DNA from: Acidobacteriaceae bacterium
GTDB lineage: Bacteria; Acidobacteriota; Terriglobia; Terriglobales; Acidobacteriaceae
Direction of reading: 5' to 3'
Length of the DNA stretch: 64,000 nt
NCBI GenBank assembly: GCA_025350325.1
Contig: JANXYB010000078.1
Span: 50,113 to 114,112 of the forward strand
Part shown: positions 16,451-25,497 of the stretch, piece after piece
How positions within the stretch are numbered: the first letter of the stretch is position 1
Layout: each line of letters starts with the position of its first letter
Position numbers and translations under genes: made by a program
Notes under the pieces: model-generated
Database searches by the model: none
What the model was told of the DNA's origin: nothing
Seen by the model: the letters and a program-made list of their open reading frames with translations, nothing else

Positions 16451-18049
16451 ATGCCCGTAACTGAAGCGCCTCCCTCCGCGGGCCAACTAGTCAAATGCAT
16501 TGAAGAATATCTGACCGATTACCCTGCCGCGGCACTGCTCGAGGATGGGCGCATTCTCTTTGACATGCGCATTGCACGCTACGCTGTAACCGAATCGCAC
16601 GGGCGCTGTCTGCTGCAATTGTGGAGCGACGAGCGCAACCTCGTTCGTACCGTACTCGAGACCCAGCACCGGGCACAGTGTCTGCGGCTCATGACGCGGC
16701 GCATGGGCGTTGCCAAACCGCAGGCCCTGGAACTGGTGCCCAATAGCGACCGCCGCACTCCAACGGCTCGCGATGCGGCGCGACGCAATTACAAAAAGCT
16801 TCTTGAGCGCGTGCTGACCCGGGCCTTCATAGGTGCGAAAGTGGACGGGCTACGTTCCGCGATGGACCTGGAGCATAGCTTCGGACCGGCCTATGTACGC
16901 GGGCAACTGCTGCGCGGCACTGCCGCCGAAGCAGTGATCGGCGTTGGCGACGCTGAGTCCAGCGTGACCGTGGACGGCATTCTCACGCTAGGCGTTTTAT
17001 GGCTCGACTATTGTCGTAAGCACAGCGACGGACGACGCCATTTTGGCGGCCTCATCGTCATCGTCCCCATAGGCATGGACCGCACGACCGCAGAGCGAAT
17101 GGCGTGGCTCAATCATGCTGCCGCCGACTTTCAGCTCTTCACGCTCGATGAGCGCAGTGAAGAATTGGTGGCGGTTGACGTCAAGGACAGCGGCAATCAG
17201 GAGCCGCGGCTCGTGCACGCATTTTCTGCGAGTGCGGCGATCGAGCGCTGTCAGCCGGCAATCGATCGGCTCATGGCGCTTGTTCCGCCGACTGCAAAAC
17301 AACGCGTCGAGGTGCGTCCGCATTCGGCGACCCACGTCGGGCTGCTGCTGCACGGCCTTGAGTTTGCCCGTGTGCGCCACGGCGTGGCGGCCCACTCATT
17401 CGCCCATCAGGATGAAATCACGTTCGGCGCGGGTCCCAACGAAACGCCGTTGACTGAAGAAAGTGAGGCACTCTGCCGCGAACTGTTCGCACGTCTGTTT
17501 CTCAGCCGTTATCCCGGCGGAGCGCACAACGATGCGCTGTTTCGACTGCAGCCTGAACGCTGGCTTGAGGCACAGTTTCGAACGGGCCTTGCTGAATTGT
17601 TGCCGGGCTTGCGCGGCGACTTGCTCTATTCGCAAGTGCCGGCACTGTCAGCGGGCGACCGGGGCATGCTCGATCTGCTCACCCTCGATCGCACCGGACG
17701 GCTGGTCGTGATCGAACTCAAGGCCGACGACGATTTGCATCTGCCCATGCAAGCGTTGGATTACTGGATTCGAGTGCGCGCTCTAAACGCAGATCGTCAG
17801 AAAGGTGTCGGCGGCGACAGGCCACTCTCAGCGTTCGAACGGCAGGGATACTTTTCTGGCGCGGAGGTTTCGCCGCTTCCGCCCCGCTTGCTGTTCGCGG
17901 CTCCGGCGCTGCGCATTCACCCAGCCAACGAAACGGTGCTGCGCTACTTCTCTCCCGAGGTGGATTGGGAACTGATCGCGGTGAGTGAGCATTGGCGGCA
18001 CGAACTCAAAGTGATTTTCCGCAAGCGCAGCGGAGACCCGCGCAACTAA
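16451..18049 (+). CDS. large protein with PD-(D/E)XK nuclease-like C-terminal domain
   Basis: A 532-residue protein that I cannot assign to a named family. ATG 16451 was chosen because the frame before it lies over the DinB-like gene. Residues 1-360 are soluble and show no motif I recognise. The last 165 residues show a pattern like NucS-type PD-(D/E)XK nucleases: Glu 373 in ERWLEAQF, Asp 408 in GMLDLLTLD, Glu 422 and Lys 424 in VVIELKAD, and Gln 434 in MQALDYW. That would fit a metal-dependent DNA endonuclease. The function is inferred from the motif only. Confidence 0.7.
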   Translation: MPVTEAPPSAGQLVKCIEEYLTDYPAAALLEDGRILFDMRIARYAVTESHGRCLLQLWSDERNLVRTVLETQHRAQCLRLMTRRMGVAKPQALELVPNSDRRTPTARDAARRNYKKLLERVLTRAFIGAKVDGLRSAMDLEHSFGPAYVRGQLLRGTAAEAVIGVGDAESSVTVDGILTLGVLWLDYCRKHSDGRRHFGGLIVIVPIGMDRTTAERMAWLNHAAADFQLFTLDERSEELVAVDVKDSGNQEPRLVHAFSASAAIERCQPAIDRLMALVPPTAKQRVEVRPHSATHVGLLLHGLEFARVRHGVAAHSFAHQDEITFGAGPNETPLTEESEALCRELFARLFLSRYPGGAHNDALFRLQPERWLEAQFRTGLAELLPGLRGDLLYSQVPALSAGDRGMLDLLTLDRTGRLVVIELKADDDLHLPMQALDYWIRVRALNADRQKGVGGDRPLSAFERQGYFSGAEVSPLPPRLLFAAPALRIHPANETVLRYFSPEVDWELIAVSEHWRHELKVIFRKRSGDPRN

Positions 18050-18052
18050 CCT

Positions 18053-19144
18053 TTATTGCACAGAGGATGCAACGGCTGGGCCGACGACGCCCGTGTGTGA
18101 GCTAGCGCAGTCTTCGAGGTCGCTCAACAGCGCGTCGACGCGCCTCAAGTCCGTATCCCATGCGAACATCATGCGCGCCGCCCCGCCAATGAAGGTGTAG
18201 AACCTCCATCCGCGAGCCCGCAGTTGTTCGAGCACTTCGTCCGGCGCGGCAAGAAATACGCTGTTGGCATCGACCGGCGAAACCACCTTCACGTTGGGAA
18301 TGCCGGCGACTCGTTTCGCAAAATATTGCGCGCACTCATTGGCGTGCACTGCGTTACTCAACCACGCGCCGCTCTCGAGCATCCCCACCCATGGGGCGGC
18401 GAGGAAACGCATCTTCGATGCTAGCTGCCCGGCTTGCTTGCAGCGATAGTCGAAGTCGGTCGCCAGGGCGCGATCAAAGAACAGAACAGCTTCACCGACC
18501 GCCATTCCATTTTTCGTGCCGCCAAAACAGAGTACGTCTACACCGCTTTTCCACGTCAGTTCAGCGGCCGTGGCCCCGACACTCGCGCAGGCATTCGCAA
18601 AGCGTGCTCCATCCATATGCAGCAGCAAACCGTGCGCCTTGCATGCCGCAGAAATTGCTTTCACTTCATCTAGCGTATAAACCCTGCCGGTCTCGGTTGG
18701 CTGCGTGATGGTTACCACGCGCGGCTTGGGAAAATGAATGTCCTGCCGTTTAGTGGCGAGCTCATGAATGGCGCCAGGCCTCAGCTTGCCATCGACGCCT
18801 TGCGCGACCAGCAGCTTCGATCCGTTGGAGAAAAATTCCGGCGCGCCGCACTCATCTGTTTCCACATGCGATGAATCGCAGCAGATCACGCCATGGTACG
18901 ACTGGCACAGCGACGCCAGCGCTAGCGAATTGGCTGCCGTTCCGTTGAAAACAAAGAACAGTTCGCAGTCAGTTTCAAACAGATCGCGAAATGCGCTGGC
19001 GGCGCGCGCAGTCCACGCATCGTCGCCATATGCTGTGGCGTGTCCGCGATTGGCGCTCTCCATCGCAGCCCACGCCTCTGGACAGATTCCCGCATAGTTG
19101 TCACTGGCAAACTGCTGCAGTAATTCTTCAGGATTTATATCCAT
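18053..19144 (-). CDS. low-specificity threonine aldolase-like PLP enzyme
   Basis: A 363-residue PLP-dependent enzyme of the beta-eliminating lyase/threonine aldolase family, which cleaves threonine (and often allo-threonine) to glycine and acetaldehyde. FASDNYAGICPEAW opens the protein as in LtaE. FNGTAANSLAL is the cofactor phosphate region, LLHMDGARFANA holds the Asp and Arg, and Lys 211 in CFGGTKNGM is the Schiff-base lysine. The gene lies 31 bp behind the short-chain dehydrogenase on the same strand, probably one transcript. Its stop is 3 bp from that of the convergent nuclease-like gene. Confidence 0.92.
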   Translation of the reverse strand: MDINPEELLQQFASDNYAGICPEAWAAMESANRGHATAYGDDAWTARAASAFRDLFETDCELFFVFNGTAANSLALASLCQSYHGVICCDSSHVETDECGAPEFFSNGSKLLVAQGVDGKLRPGAIHELATKRQDIHFPKPRVVTITQPTETGRVYTLDEVKAISAACKAHGLLLHMDGARFANACASVGATAAELTWKSGVDVLCFGGTKNGMAVGEAVLFFDRALATDFDYRCKQAGQLASKMRFLAAPWVGMLESGAWLSNAVHANECAQYFAKRVAGIPNVKVVSPVDANSVFLAAPDEVLEQLRARGWRFYTFIGGAARMMFAWDTDLRRVDALLSDLEDCASSHTGVVGPAVASSVQ

Positions 19145-19175
19145 GTGAATTCACCCACGGTCGACCGTCGCACCT

Positions 19176-19937
19176 TCACTTACCATCCGCCCGGGCTGCG
19201 TTGAGGCCGTTGAAGACTGCATCGTAGTGCCCGCTTTCTGCCGCAAACCGTAGCCCTTTGACATTCTCGACTAGAATCTCGGTGGGCGTTGGTTGAGTCT
19301 TCAGTATGCTCATGACCTCGGCAATGTACTTATCGAGCGGCATGGCGCGCGGGTCCGATGCACCGTCCATCAGGTCCGTCGCAACATAGGGCGGCGCTAA
19401 CTCCAACACTTCAATTTTGGTCGACTTCAACTGGTAACGCAGCGACTGCGTGTAGGAGTGAATAGCGGCCTTGGTAGCGCAGTAGGTGGGCGTCAGCGAA
19501 AGCGGTACAAAGGCCAATCCCGACGACACGTTAATGATGGTCGCGCTGGGCTGCTTTTTAAGCAGCGGCAACAAGGCCGCCGTCAGGCGAATTGGACCTA
19601 GCAGGTTAGTCGTGACGATGGCTTCAGCGTCGCCCAAGTCCGCCTGCTGCTCAAGTAAGTTCTCGGCGCGCATGATTCCTGCGTTGTTGATCAGCACATT
19701 GAGTGAGGGAAAATCGGAGCCCACCTGCTCGGCGAAGGCGCGAATGCTGACGGGGTTTTCAATGTCGAGCACGAGCGACTTGATGCCAGGATTGGCAGCG
19801 GTCGTTTCATCGAGGGCAGCTTTGCGCCGACCCGCGATAACGACTGTGTTGCCCGCTGCCTGCAGAGCCTCCGCCAGACCCCGCCCGATCCCTGAGCCGC
19901 CGCCCGTAATCAAAATCGTGTTGCCGCTGAAATTCAT
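19176..19937 (-). CDS. short-chain dehydrogenase/reductase, DltE-like
   Basis: A 253-residue NAD(P)-dependent oxidoreductase. Cofactor motif TGGGSGIGRG at 11-20, NNAG at 84-87, catalytic Ser near 138-139 and Tyr 152-x3-Lys 156 (YCATKAAIH). GAGGAAA upstream of ATG 19937 decides the start; the frame is open 49 codons further but without coding character. The C-terminal PPTPTEILVENVK-like segment resembles DltE/YciK-type SDRs. Substrate unknown. It heads a likely two-gene operon with the threonine aldolase. Confidence 0.92.
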   Translation of the reverse strand: MNFSGNTILITGGGSGIGRGLAEALQAAGNTVVIAGRRKAALDETTAANPGIKSLVLDIENPVSIRAFAEQVGSDFPSLNVLINNAGIMRAENLLEQQADLGDAEAIVTTNLLGPIRLTAALLPLLKKQPSATIINVSSGLAFVPLSLTPTYCATKAAIHSYTQSLRYQLKSTKIEVLELAPPYVATDLMDGASDPRAMPLDKYIAEVMSILKTQPTPTEILVENVKGLRFAAESGHYDAVFNGLNAARADGK

Positions 19938-20472
19938 GGAAAGTTTCCTCTTCGAGAATGATAAGGTGTGCGCCGCCCGATGGGCACCCTTCGCTTCCTG
20001 AAGTCCCAAAAGTAACGTGATACTAGGTACCCGACCGGTGCCCATCGTAATAGCTGCATTACACGCCGTTGCCCCGATGCGCACTGCGGGCCCGGATGTA
20101 AAAGCTTGGCTTCAAGGTCGAAAAAGTTGATGGATCAAAATTCGAACTGGTTGAGCGGCCAGACTGCTCAAGCTGCTTTAGCGGTAAACCATAGTTAGAT
20201 ATGATAGTTAAAAAAAGTCATTCCTTTTCGACCAGCCAGGAAGCGATGTTGCAAGATTTTGTTCGTGCCACCAATACTGTTTGTTTGAATACAACCTAAG
20301 TAACCATCTATTCGCATAAAAATAATGCTATGTCAGTAACGACGATGATATACATCACTTACTTCCTTCCTTGAGGGGCGAGACAATCGACCGTTCGTTG
20401 GATAGTGAATAGCCATTCCAAGGGCGCAAACAGTTTTTCAGAAGCCCCGCAACGGGGCAGGAGTACACGAGC
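19938..20472. other. 535-base intergenic region, AT-rich
   Basis: No supported gene. The centre (about 20190-20360) is AT-rich and probably holds promoters for the outward-reading dehydrogenase and small-protein genes. A 6-bp hairpin with a three-base loop (GCCCCG CAA CGGGGC, 20444-20458) ends at the AGGAG of the next small gene and could affect its translation. Confidence 0.5.
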
Positions 20473-20718
20473 ATGATCGCAACGGTTCCTGGAGCTCACA
20501 CCTCAGCAATCCACACCTTTTCCCACGCGCAATCCTGCCTGGTATCCGGCAGCGCGGTGCGTGTATCGCCGGTTTACTCTCGGCATGGCGATAGCGTGAC
20601 CGACCACTATGCTGATCAGCTAGGTTGCGCACGGGGTCTGCGGGCTGCCTTCATTCTCGAAGCGGCGGCAGCATTTTGCATCTACGGTGTCTGGCACTTG
20701 CTGCACGTCGTTCATTAG
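20473..20718 (+). CDS. small membrane protein of unknown function
   Basis: An 81-residue ORF with one C-terminal hydrophobic helix (LRAAFILEAAAAFCIYGVWHLLHVV) and a polar N-terminus. AGGAG lies 10 nt before the ATG. The aliphatic helix with a WHL end resembles small hypothetical proteins of acidobacteria, as far as I can recall. No function can be proposed. It could be spurious. Confidence 0.45.
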   Translation: MIATVPGAHTSAIHTFSHAQSCLVSGSAVRVSPVYSRHGDSVTDHYADQLGCARGLRAAFILEAAAAFCIYGVWHLLHVVH

Positions 20719-20840
20719 ACTGGCAAACTCTTGGGCACGTCGCTTGGGAGCATCTCTTTCTACCGATCGGCAGCGCGTCATCTCTTATCGATAACGGGCC
20801 ATTGACCCCGCCGCGGCTAGGGCGTCGAGTCTGGTCCGAA

Positions 20841-23030
20841 TCATTTCTTTAGCGGCTTACGCGCAAAGTAATACAGAGAGAACGCTAGCATTCCAAAGGC
20901 CAGCACTGAAATCCACGTGTGATCTAAGAATGTGTGCGGCATGTTGAGAATGTCGCGGTTGTCTAGATACGTGGCTTCTATCGCTTTGAGCGCCACGCCG
21001 ATAAGGCCTACGATGCCGCCCGCGGCAATCAATCCTGAAGCAAAAAGTGAACCGGAAGAAATTTCGCTGTCGGCATCGACGGTGTCGCCACCGGCTTTTT
21101 TCATTGCCTGGTCGACAAGCCACCGGACCACGCCGCCGACGAAGATGGGCAGAGTGGTGCCAATCGGTAAGTAAGCGCCCACGGCGAAAGTCAGCGAGCG
21201 GATACCCAATAATTCAATAGCAATCACCAGAGCCACGCCGAGCAGCACCAGCCCCCACGGCAACTTGCGGCTCAGGATGCCGTTGATGACGGTGGCCATC
21301 AGCTTGGCCTGCGGCGCGGGCGCATTTGCGCTCCCGATTCCCTGAATCCAGTGAACCTCTATCTGCCCGGTGGTCGGGGAGTATAGATATTTACCGTCCT
21401 GCAGCTCGGTCGAACCGATGGCATTGAGGATGGTGTACTCCGACCTTGAATGAAGAGTCGTTGTCTTGTCTGCCGCGACTACGCGAATCTGCGTGGGAAG
21501 TTTCTGTAAATCCGCTTGAACGGCGACGCCCGTATGGGCCGCATTGATGTCCCAGGGCTGCGATGCGCTGTGGAATTCCTGAAGCCCCGTATTCATCAAA
21601 TTGAGGGTCGATCCGATGACGAAGGTGGACACGACGACGCCGATCATGAGCGCAATCTGCTGCAGGCGCGGCGTTGCGCCGATCAGGTAGCCGGTTTTCA
21701 AGTCTTGCGAAGTGTCGCCGGAGTTGGATGCGGCAATGCACACAACGCCGCCGATGGTGATCGCGAGGGCTCCGAAGGCCGGGCTAGTCCAGCCTTTGAC
21801 GAGGAAGATTGCGGAGGTTGCCATGAGCGTGGCGATGGTCATGCCCGAGACGGGACTGGCCGATGAACCGACGAGACCAACAATGCGCGAACTGACCGTG
21901 ACAAACAGAAATCCAAACACGACCACAAGCAGCGATGCTGCCAGGTTAGCCGGCCAGCCTACAAACGCGCCGGGCACCGGCTTGAACTCAAGAAAAAGAA
22001 ACATGCACACAACGATAAGCAGTGAACCGACAAGCACCACCCCCATCGAGAGGTCATCTTCGGTACGGATCGGCTTGGCCCTGGCTGTTCCTGCTCCGGG
22101 ACGCATATTCCTGAATCCCGACCCGAGAGCGCTCAAGATCGTAGGCAGCGTCTTGAGCAGGGTGATTAGACCGGCGGCGGCAACAGCGCCCGCGCCCATG
22201 GGCTTGATATAGGTCGCCCACAAATCGCTTGGGCTCATCTGGGAGATGAGCACTTGGCCGGGATAGACGGGGTGACCAAGTTCTTTACCGAAGAAATAAA
22301 TCAGCGGCATAATCACGAGCCATGAAAACACGCCGCCGGCAAAGATGACGCCGGCCACCTTGGGGCCGATGATGTAGCCCACGCCCAGGTATTCCGATGT
22401 TGCATCCGCGTTGATCGATGAGCCTTTCAGTACATGTTGCGGACCAAAGTCGGGTTGAAACTCCGGTGCGCCGGGCCACGCCTGAAATAGGTTCTTGTTC
22501 TGAAATAGCGTGTAAACACCGCCTAGTCCGAGACCGAGGAAGACGCGACTGGCAAGCGAGCCGCCTCTTTCGCCGGCGATCAGCACGTCGGCGCATGCAG
22601 TGCCCTCGGGATAGGGCAGGGCTTCGTGCTCCTGCACAATAAGTTGCCGGCGTAGAGGAATCATGAACAGCACACCCAGCCATCCGCCGATCAAAGCCAG
22701 CATGAAGATGCGGGAATATTCAAGTTCGAAACCAAGAAATACCAAGGCCGGCAGGGTGAAGATCACGCCCGAAGCGATCGACTGTCCCGCATTGCCTGTG
22801 GTCTGAACGATGTTGTTCTCAAGAATGGATGCCCGTCCGAAAGCGCGCAAAATGCTGATCGAAAGCACTGCGATCGGGATTGACGCGGCTACCGTGAGGC
22901 CGGCGCGCAAGCCAACGTACACGGTGACGGCGCCAAAGATGATGCCGAAGATCGAACCGAGCAGGATTGCGCGAAAAGTGAATTCAGGCGGATGTTCGTT
23001 CGGAGAAACAAAGGGCTGAAAGTCCGGCAT
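20841..23030 (-). CDS. OPT-family oligopeptide transporter
   Basis: A 729-residue inner-membrane protein with about 16 helices, of the OPT/YSL superfamily (prokaryotic OPT). Diagnostic segments are EFTFRAILLGSIFGIIFGAVTVYVGLRAGLT near the N-terminus (read in two parts), ENNIVQTTGNAGQSIASG, ALPYPEGTACADVL and SNSGDTSQDLKTGYLIGATP. It is expected to import peptides or metal chelates by proton symport. GGAG lies 7 nt upstream of the ATG. It stands alone. A soluble loop at about 490-560 separates two membrane halves, as in related proteins. Confidence 0.95.
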   Translation of the reverse strand: MPDFQPFVSPNEHPPEFTFRAILLGSIFGIIFGAVTVYVGLRAGLTVAASIPIAVLSISILRAFGRASILENNIVQTTGNAGQSIASGVIFTLPALVFLGFELEYSRIFMLALIGGWLGVLFMIPLRRQLIVQEHEALPYPEGTACADVLIAGERGGSLASRVFLGLGLGGVYTLFQNKNLFQAWPGAPEFQPDFGPQHVLKGSSINADATSEYLGVGYIIGPKVAGVIFAGGVFSWLVIMPLIYFFGKELGHPVYPGQVLISQMSPSDLWATYIKPMGAGAVAAAGLITLLKTLPTILSALGSGFRNMRPGAGTARAKPIRTEDDLSMGVVLVGSLLIVVCMFLFLEFKPVPGAFVGWPANLAASLLVVVFGFLFVTVSSRIVGLVGSSASPVSGMTIATLMATSAIFLVKGWTSPAFGALAITIGGVVCIAASNSGDTSQDLKTGYLIGATPRLQQIALMIGVVVSTFVIGSTLNLMNTGLQEFHSASQPWDINAAHTGVAVQADLQKLPTQIRVVAADKTTTLHSRSEYTILNAIGSTELQDGKYLYSPTTGQIEVHWIQGIGSANAPAPQAKLMATVINGILSRKLPWGLVLLGVALVIAIELLGIRSLTFAVGAYLPIGTTLPIFVGGVVRWLVDQAMKKAGGDTVDADSEISSGSLFASGLIAAGGIVGLIGVALKAIEATYLDNRDILNMPHTFLDHTWISVLAFGMLAFSLYYFARKPLKK

Positions 23031-23418
23031 GGAGCGTCTCCAAGTATTGCGCGTGGATAAAGTCGTATCCCTGAAAGAGGGAGTTTAGCAGCCGCAGGCG
23101 CCTAGTTCACAGTGAGCAGGGCACGCGCACGGTGAATGGACGCGGCCAGGCCTGAATTGGCAGATGTGTCGGCTACGCTTTCGCACAGCGAACACAAGTC
23201 CGTTGAGGGCAGACCAAAGGTTGTCAATTTTTTGGAATGCTCAGGGAAAAGGATCCATCACTCGCCGGATTTCAATCGACAAAAGTGTCTCGGCCTTTCG
23301 ATGTCCGCCCTTTCCCTTCGCTACCGACCGCCGGGCGACACAGCGTGCCTCACTTGGCTAAGGGCCGCCTCAGCGCGTAGGGTAGACGCAATCCCGTCGT
23401 ACGGAGAACGCAATCGCA
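23031..23418. other. 388-base intergenic region between divergent membrane-protein genes
   Basis: No gene, RNA or clear repeat seen. It must contain the promoters of the OPT transporter (minus) and the NagX-like gene (plus), but no box could be assigned. Confidence 0.4.
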
Positions 23419-24582
23419 ATGACGAACCCGGCATTCGCGCATAACCCGGTTCAAAGAATGCTCTCGCTGGATGTGGTGCGAGGCATCACCATCGCTTTTA
23501 TGATCATGGTGAATAACAACGGCGGCCCCGGCTCCTGGCACTTCATGAATCACGCCGCGTGGAATGGCCTTACCCCGACAGACCTGGTGTTCCCCACATT
23601 CGTTTTCGTCGTAGGCATCTCCGTGGTCTTTTCGACGGATGCACGACTGGCCAAGGGAGTGGCCCGGTCAAGGCTGGCTTGGCATACGCTGCAGCGGGCC
23701 GTCATCCTCTTCCTGTTTGGCATCGTGGTCAACAATTTTCCGTTTTTTGAGTTGCCGCACATGCGGTTCTACGGCGTGTTACAGCGCATCGCCGTCTGCT
23801 ACCTGGTGGTAAGTCTCTTCTACTTGTGGGACAAGCGTGCGTGGACGAAAGCCGTTGCGCTGTTTGGCGCGCTGGTCGGTTACTGGGTGCTATTGCGCTG
23901 GGTTCCCGTACCGGGCGCGGGCATGCCAGGGCGCGATATTCCTTTCATGGATCAAACCTTGAACCTGGTTTCATGGATTGATCGCCATGTCTGTCCCTAC
24001 CACCTATATTTGTTCGCGCCCGATCACAACGTACGCGATCCTGAAGGCCTGTTAAGCGATCTGCCTGCTATTGGCACGGCGTTGATGGGGGTACTGACGG
24101 GACTGTGGCTGCGAGCGGCGAAGGCAGTATCGACCAAAGCCGTTGGCTTGGCCGCAGCTTCCGCGACGAGCCTGGCTATTGGGTATGTGTGGTCGCTTTC
24201 GTTTCCGCTGAATAAAAATATGTGGACCAGTTCTTTCGTACTTGTGGCTGCCGGCTACTCGCTAGCGTTGCTCACGCTGGCCTACTGGGCCATCGAAGTC
24301 AAAGGCTGGCGCAAAGGATGGACCTGGGTTTGGCTGGTCTTCGGCTCGAATGCGATTGCGGCCTACATGTTCAGTGAATTGATGCCAGGCATCCTTTCGC
24401 ACATCGCAATTCCCGCCGGCCCTGGCAGGCGCGCGGATTTGTTTGCCTGGCTCTTCACGCACGTCTTCGCGCACATCCCCGATCCGGGCTGGGCTGCGTT
24501 CGCATTCTCGGTTTCGTTTACAGCGTTTTGTTTTATCCCGGTATGGGTTATGTATCGCAAGAAAATATTTTTGAAAGTATAG
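23419..24582 (+). CDS. NagX/HGSNAT-like membrane acyltransferase (DUF5009 type)
   Basis: A 387-residue protein with about ten helices, of the family related to heparan-alpha-glucosaminide N-acetyltransferase. Key signatures are LSLDVVRGITIAFMIMVNNNG, GLTPTDLVFPTFVFVVGISV, LPHMRFYGVLQRIAVCYL and the FSELMPGIL region. These proteins move acetyl groups across the membrane to sugars; in bacteria they often sit with sugar genes. Here it has no such neighbour, so its acceptor is open. Confidence 0.9.
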   Translation: MTNPAFAHNPVQRMLSLDVVRGITIAFMIMVNNNGGPGSWHFMNHAAWNGLTPTDLVFPTFVFVVGISVVFSTDARLAKGVARSRLAWHTLQRAVILFLFGIVVNNFPFFELPHMRFYGVLQRIAVCYLVVSLFYLWDKRAWTKAVALFGALVGYWVLLRWVPVPGAGMPGRDIPFMDQTLNLVSWIDRHVCPYHLYLFAPDHNVRDPEGLLSDLPAIGTALMGVLTGLWLRAAKAVSTKAVGLAAASATSLAIGYVWSLSFPLNKNMWTSSFVLVAAGYSLALLTLAYWAIEVKGWRKGWTWVWLVFGSNAIAAYMFSELMPGILSHIAIPAGPGRRADLFAWLFTHVFAHIPDPGWAAFAFSVSFTAFCFIPVWVMYRKKIFLKV

Positions 24583-24732
24583 AGCGACCTTCTAGATGCA
24601 TTTGCGGTCTATCGGTGAACGGGGTTGTAGTGCAGCGACGACCGCTGCTTCGCACCGCGCCCTTTTACCGCGGAAGCATTTGAGCACGGGCGACTGGCGC
24701 ATACCCGAATGTGCGGTGGATCAGGGAACCCG

Positions 24733-25482
24733 ATGCAAGACGCCAGGATGTTGCCTTCGACAGCCGGACTAGTCACAAATCGAAGACGTTGGGACTTACT
24801 AGAAATATTCGGCTGCTACAGCCTGATCCTGCTTGTTCTATGGACCCCCAAGCCTTACCAGCAGTCGTTCTATTTCATCGCGATGGCATGGGTGATCCTT
24901 TCTACCTGCATTTCATTTGAGGGATGGAGGCCGCTAGGGCTCGGTATCTCGGACTGCCACCGTTCTTTTTGGATTGTGGGGGTAGCGATAATCTCGGCGG
25001 GTGTTGCGATGTTTATCGCAGCGCAACTGCACACTCTGCACCAGCCCAACGGACTTTGGCAGTCGCTCAGAGAGTATGGCGGCTACGCAGCTTTTTCCTT
25101 TACCCAGGAATTCTTGCTACAGGCATATTTGCTGCTTCGCCTTATGCGCCTACTGCCCAGTAAGCCCTGGGCCTCGTTTACGGCTGCGAGTTTTTTTGCC
25201 ATCGCCCATTTGCCCAACCCTATACTCACGGTTGTGACGCTCGTGTGGGGGCTGGTTGCGTGCTTTGTTTTCATGAGATTTCGCAGTCTCTATCCGCTGG
25301 CCGTCGCACATGCAATTTTCGGCATCGCCATCGCCACCACGGTGCCGGAACCGGTCGTACACAGCATGCGAGTAGGCAGAGGCTACCTCAACTATCACGC
25401 GCCGCACAAAGACTACCTGAACCATAGTGACCGTGTATCGACCGCTACATGGGTTATGGCTGACGCTCCTAAACGGCGTTGA
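24733..25482 (+). CDS. CPBP-family intramembrane metalloprotease
   Basis: About 249 residues and seven to eight helices, with the C-terminal CAAX-protease/bacteriocin-processing (Abi) domain. The usual EExxxR motif appears as QEFLLQ (FTQEFLLQAYLLLRL), motif 2 contributes FFAIAHLPNP, and motif 3 LYPLAVAHAIFGI. A single Glu and no Arg in the first motif make catalytic activity uncertain. ATG 24733 is chosen because of AGGGA upstream; ATG 24709 and 24748 are alternatives. It converges with spoIIM-like. Confidence 0.82.
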   Translation: MQDARMLPSTAGLVTNRRRWDLLEIFGCYSLILLVLWTPKPYQQSFYFIAMAWVILSTCISFEGWRPLGLGISDCHRSFWIVGVAIISAGVAMFIAAQLHTLHQPNGLWQSLREYGGYAAFSFTQEFLLQAYLLLRLMRLLPSKPWASFTAASFFAIAHLPNPILTVVTLVWGLVACFVFMRFRSLYPLAVAHAIFGIAIATTVPEPVVHSMRVGRGYLNYHAPHKDYLNHSDRVSTATWVMADAPKRR

Positions 25483-25497
25483 CCATGGCCGCCCCTG

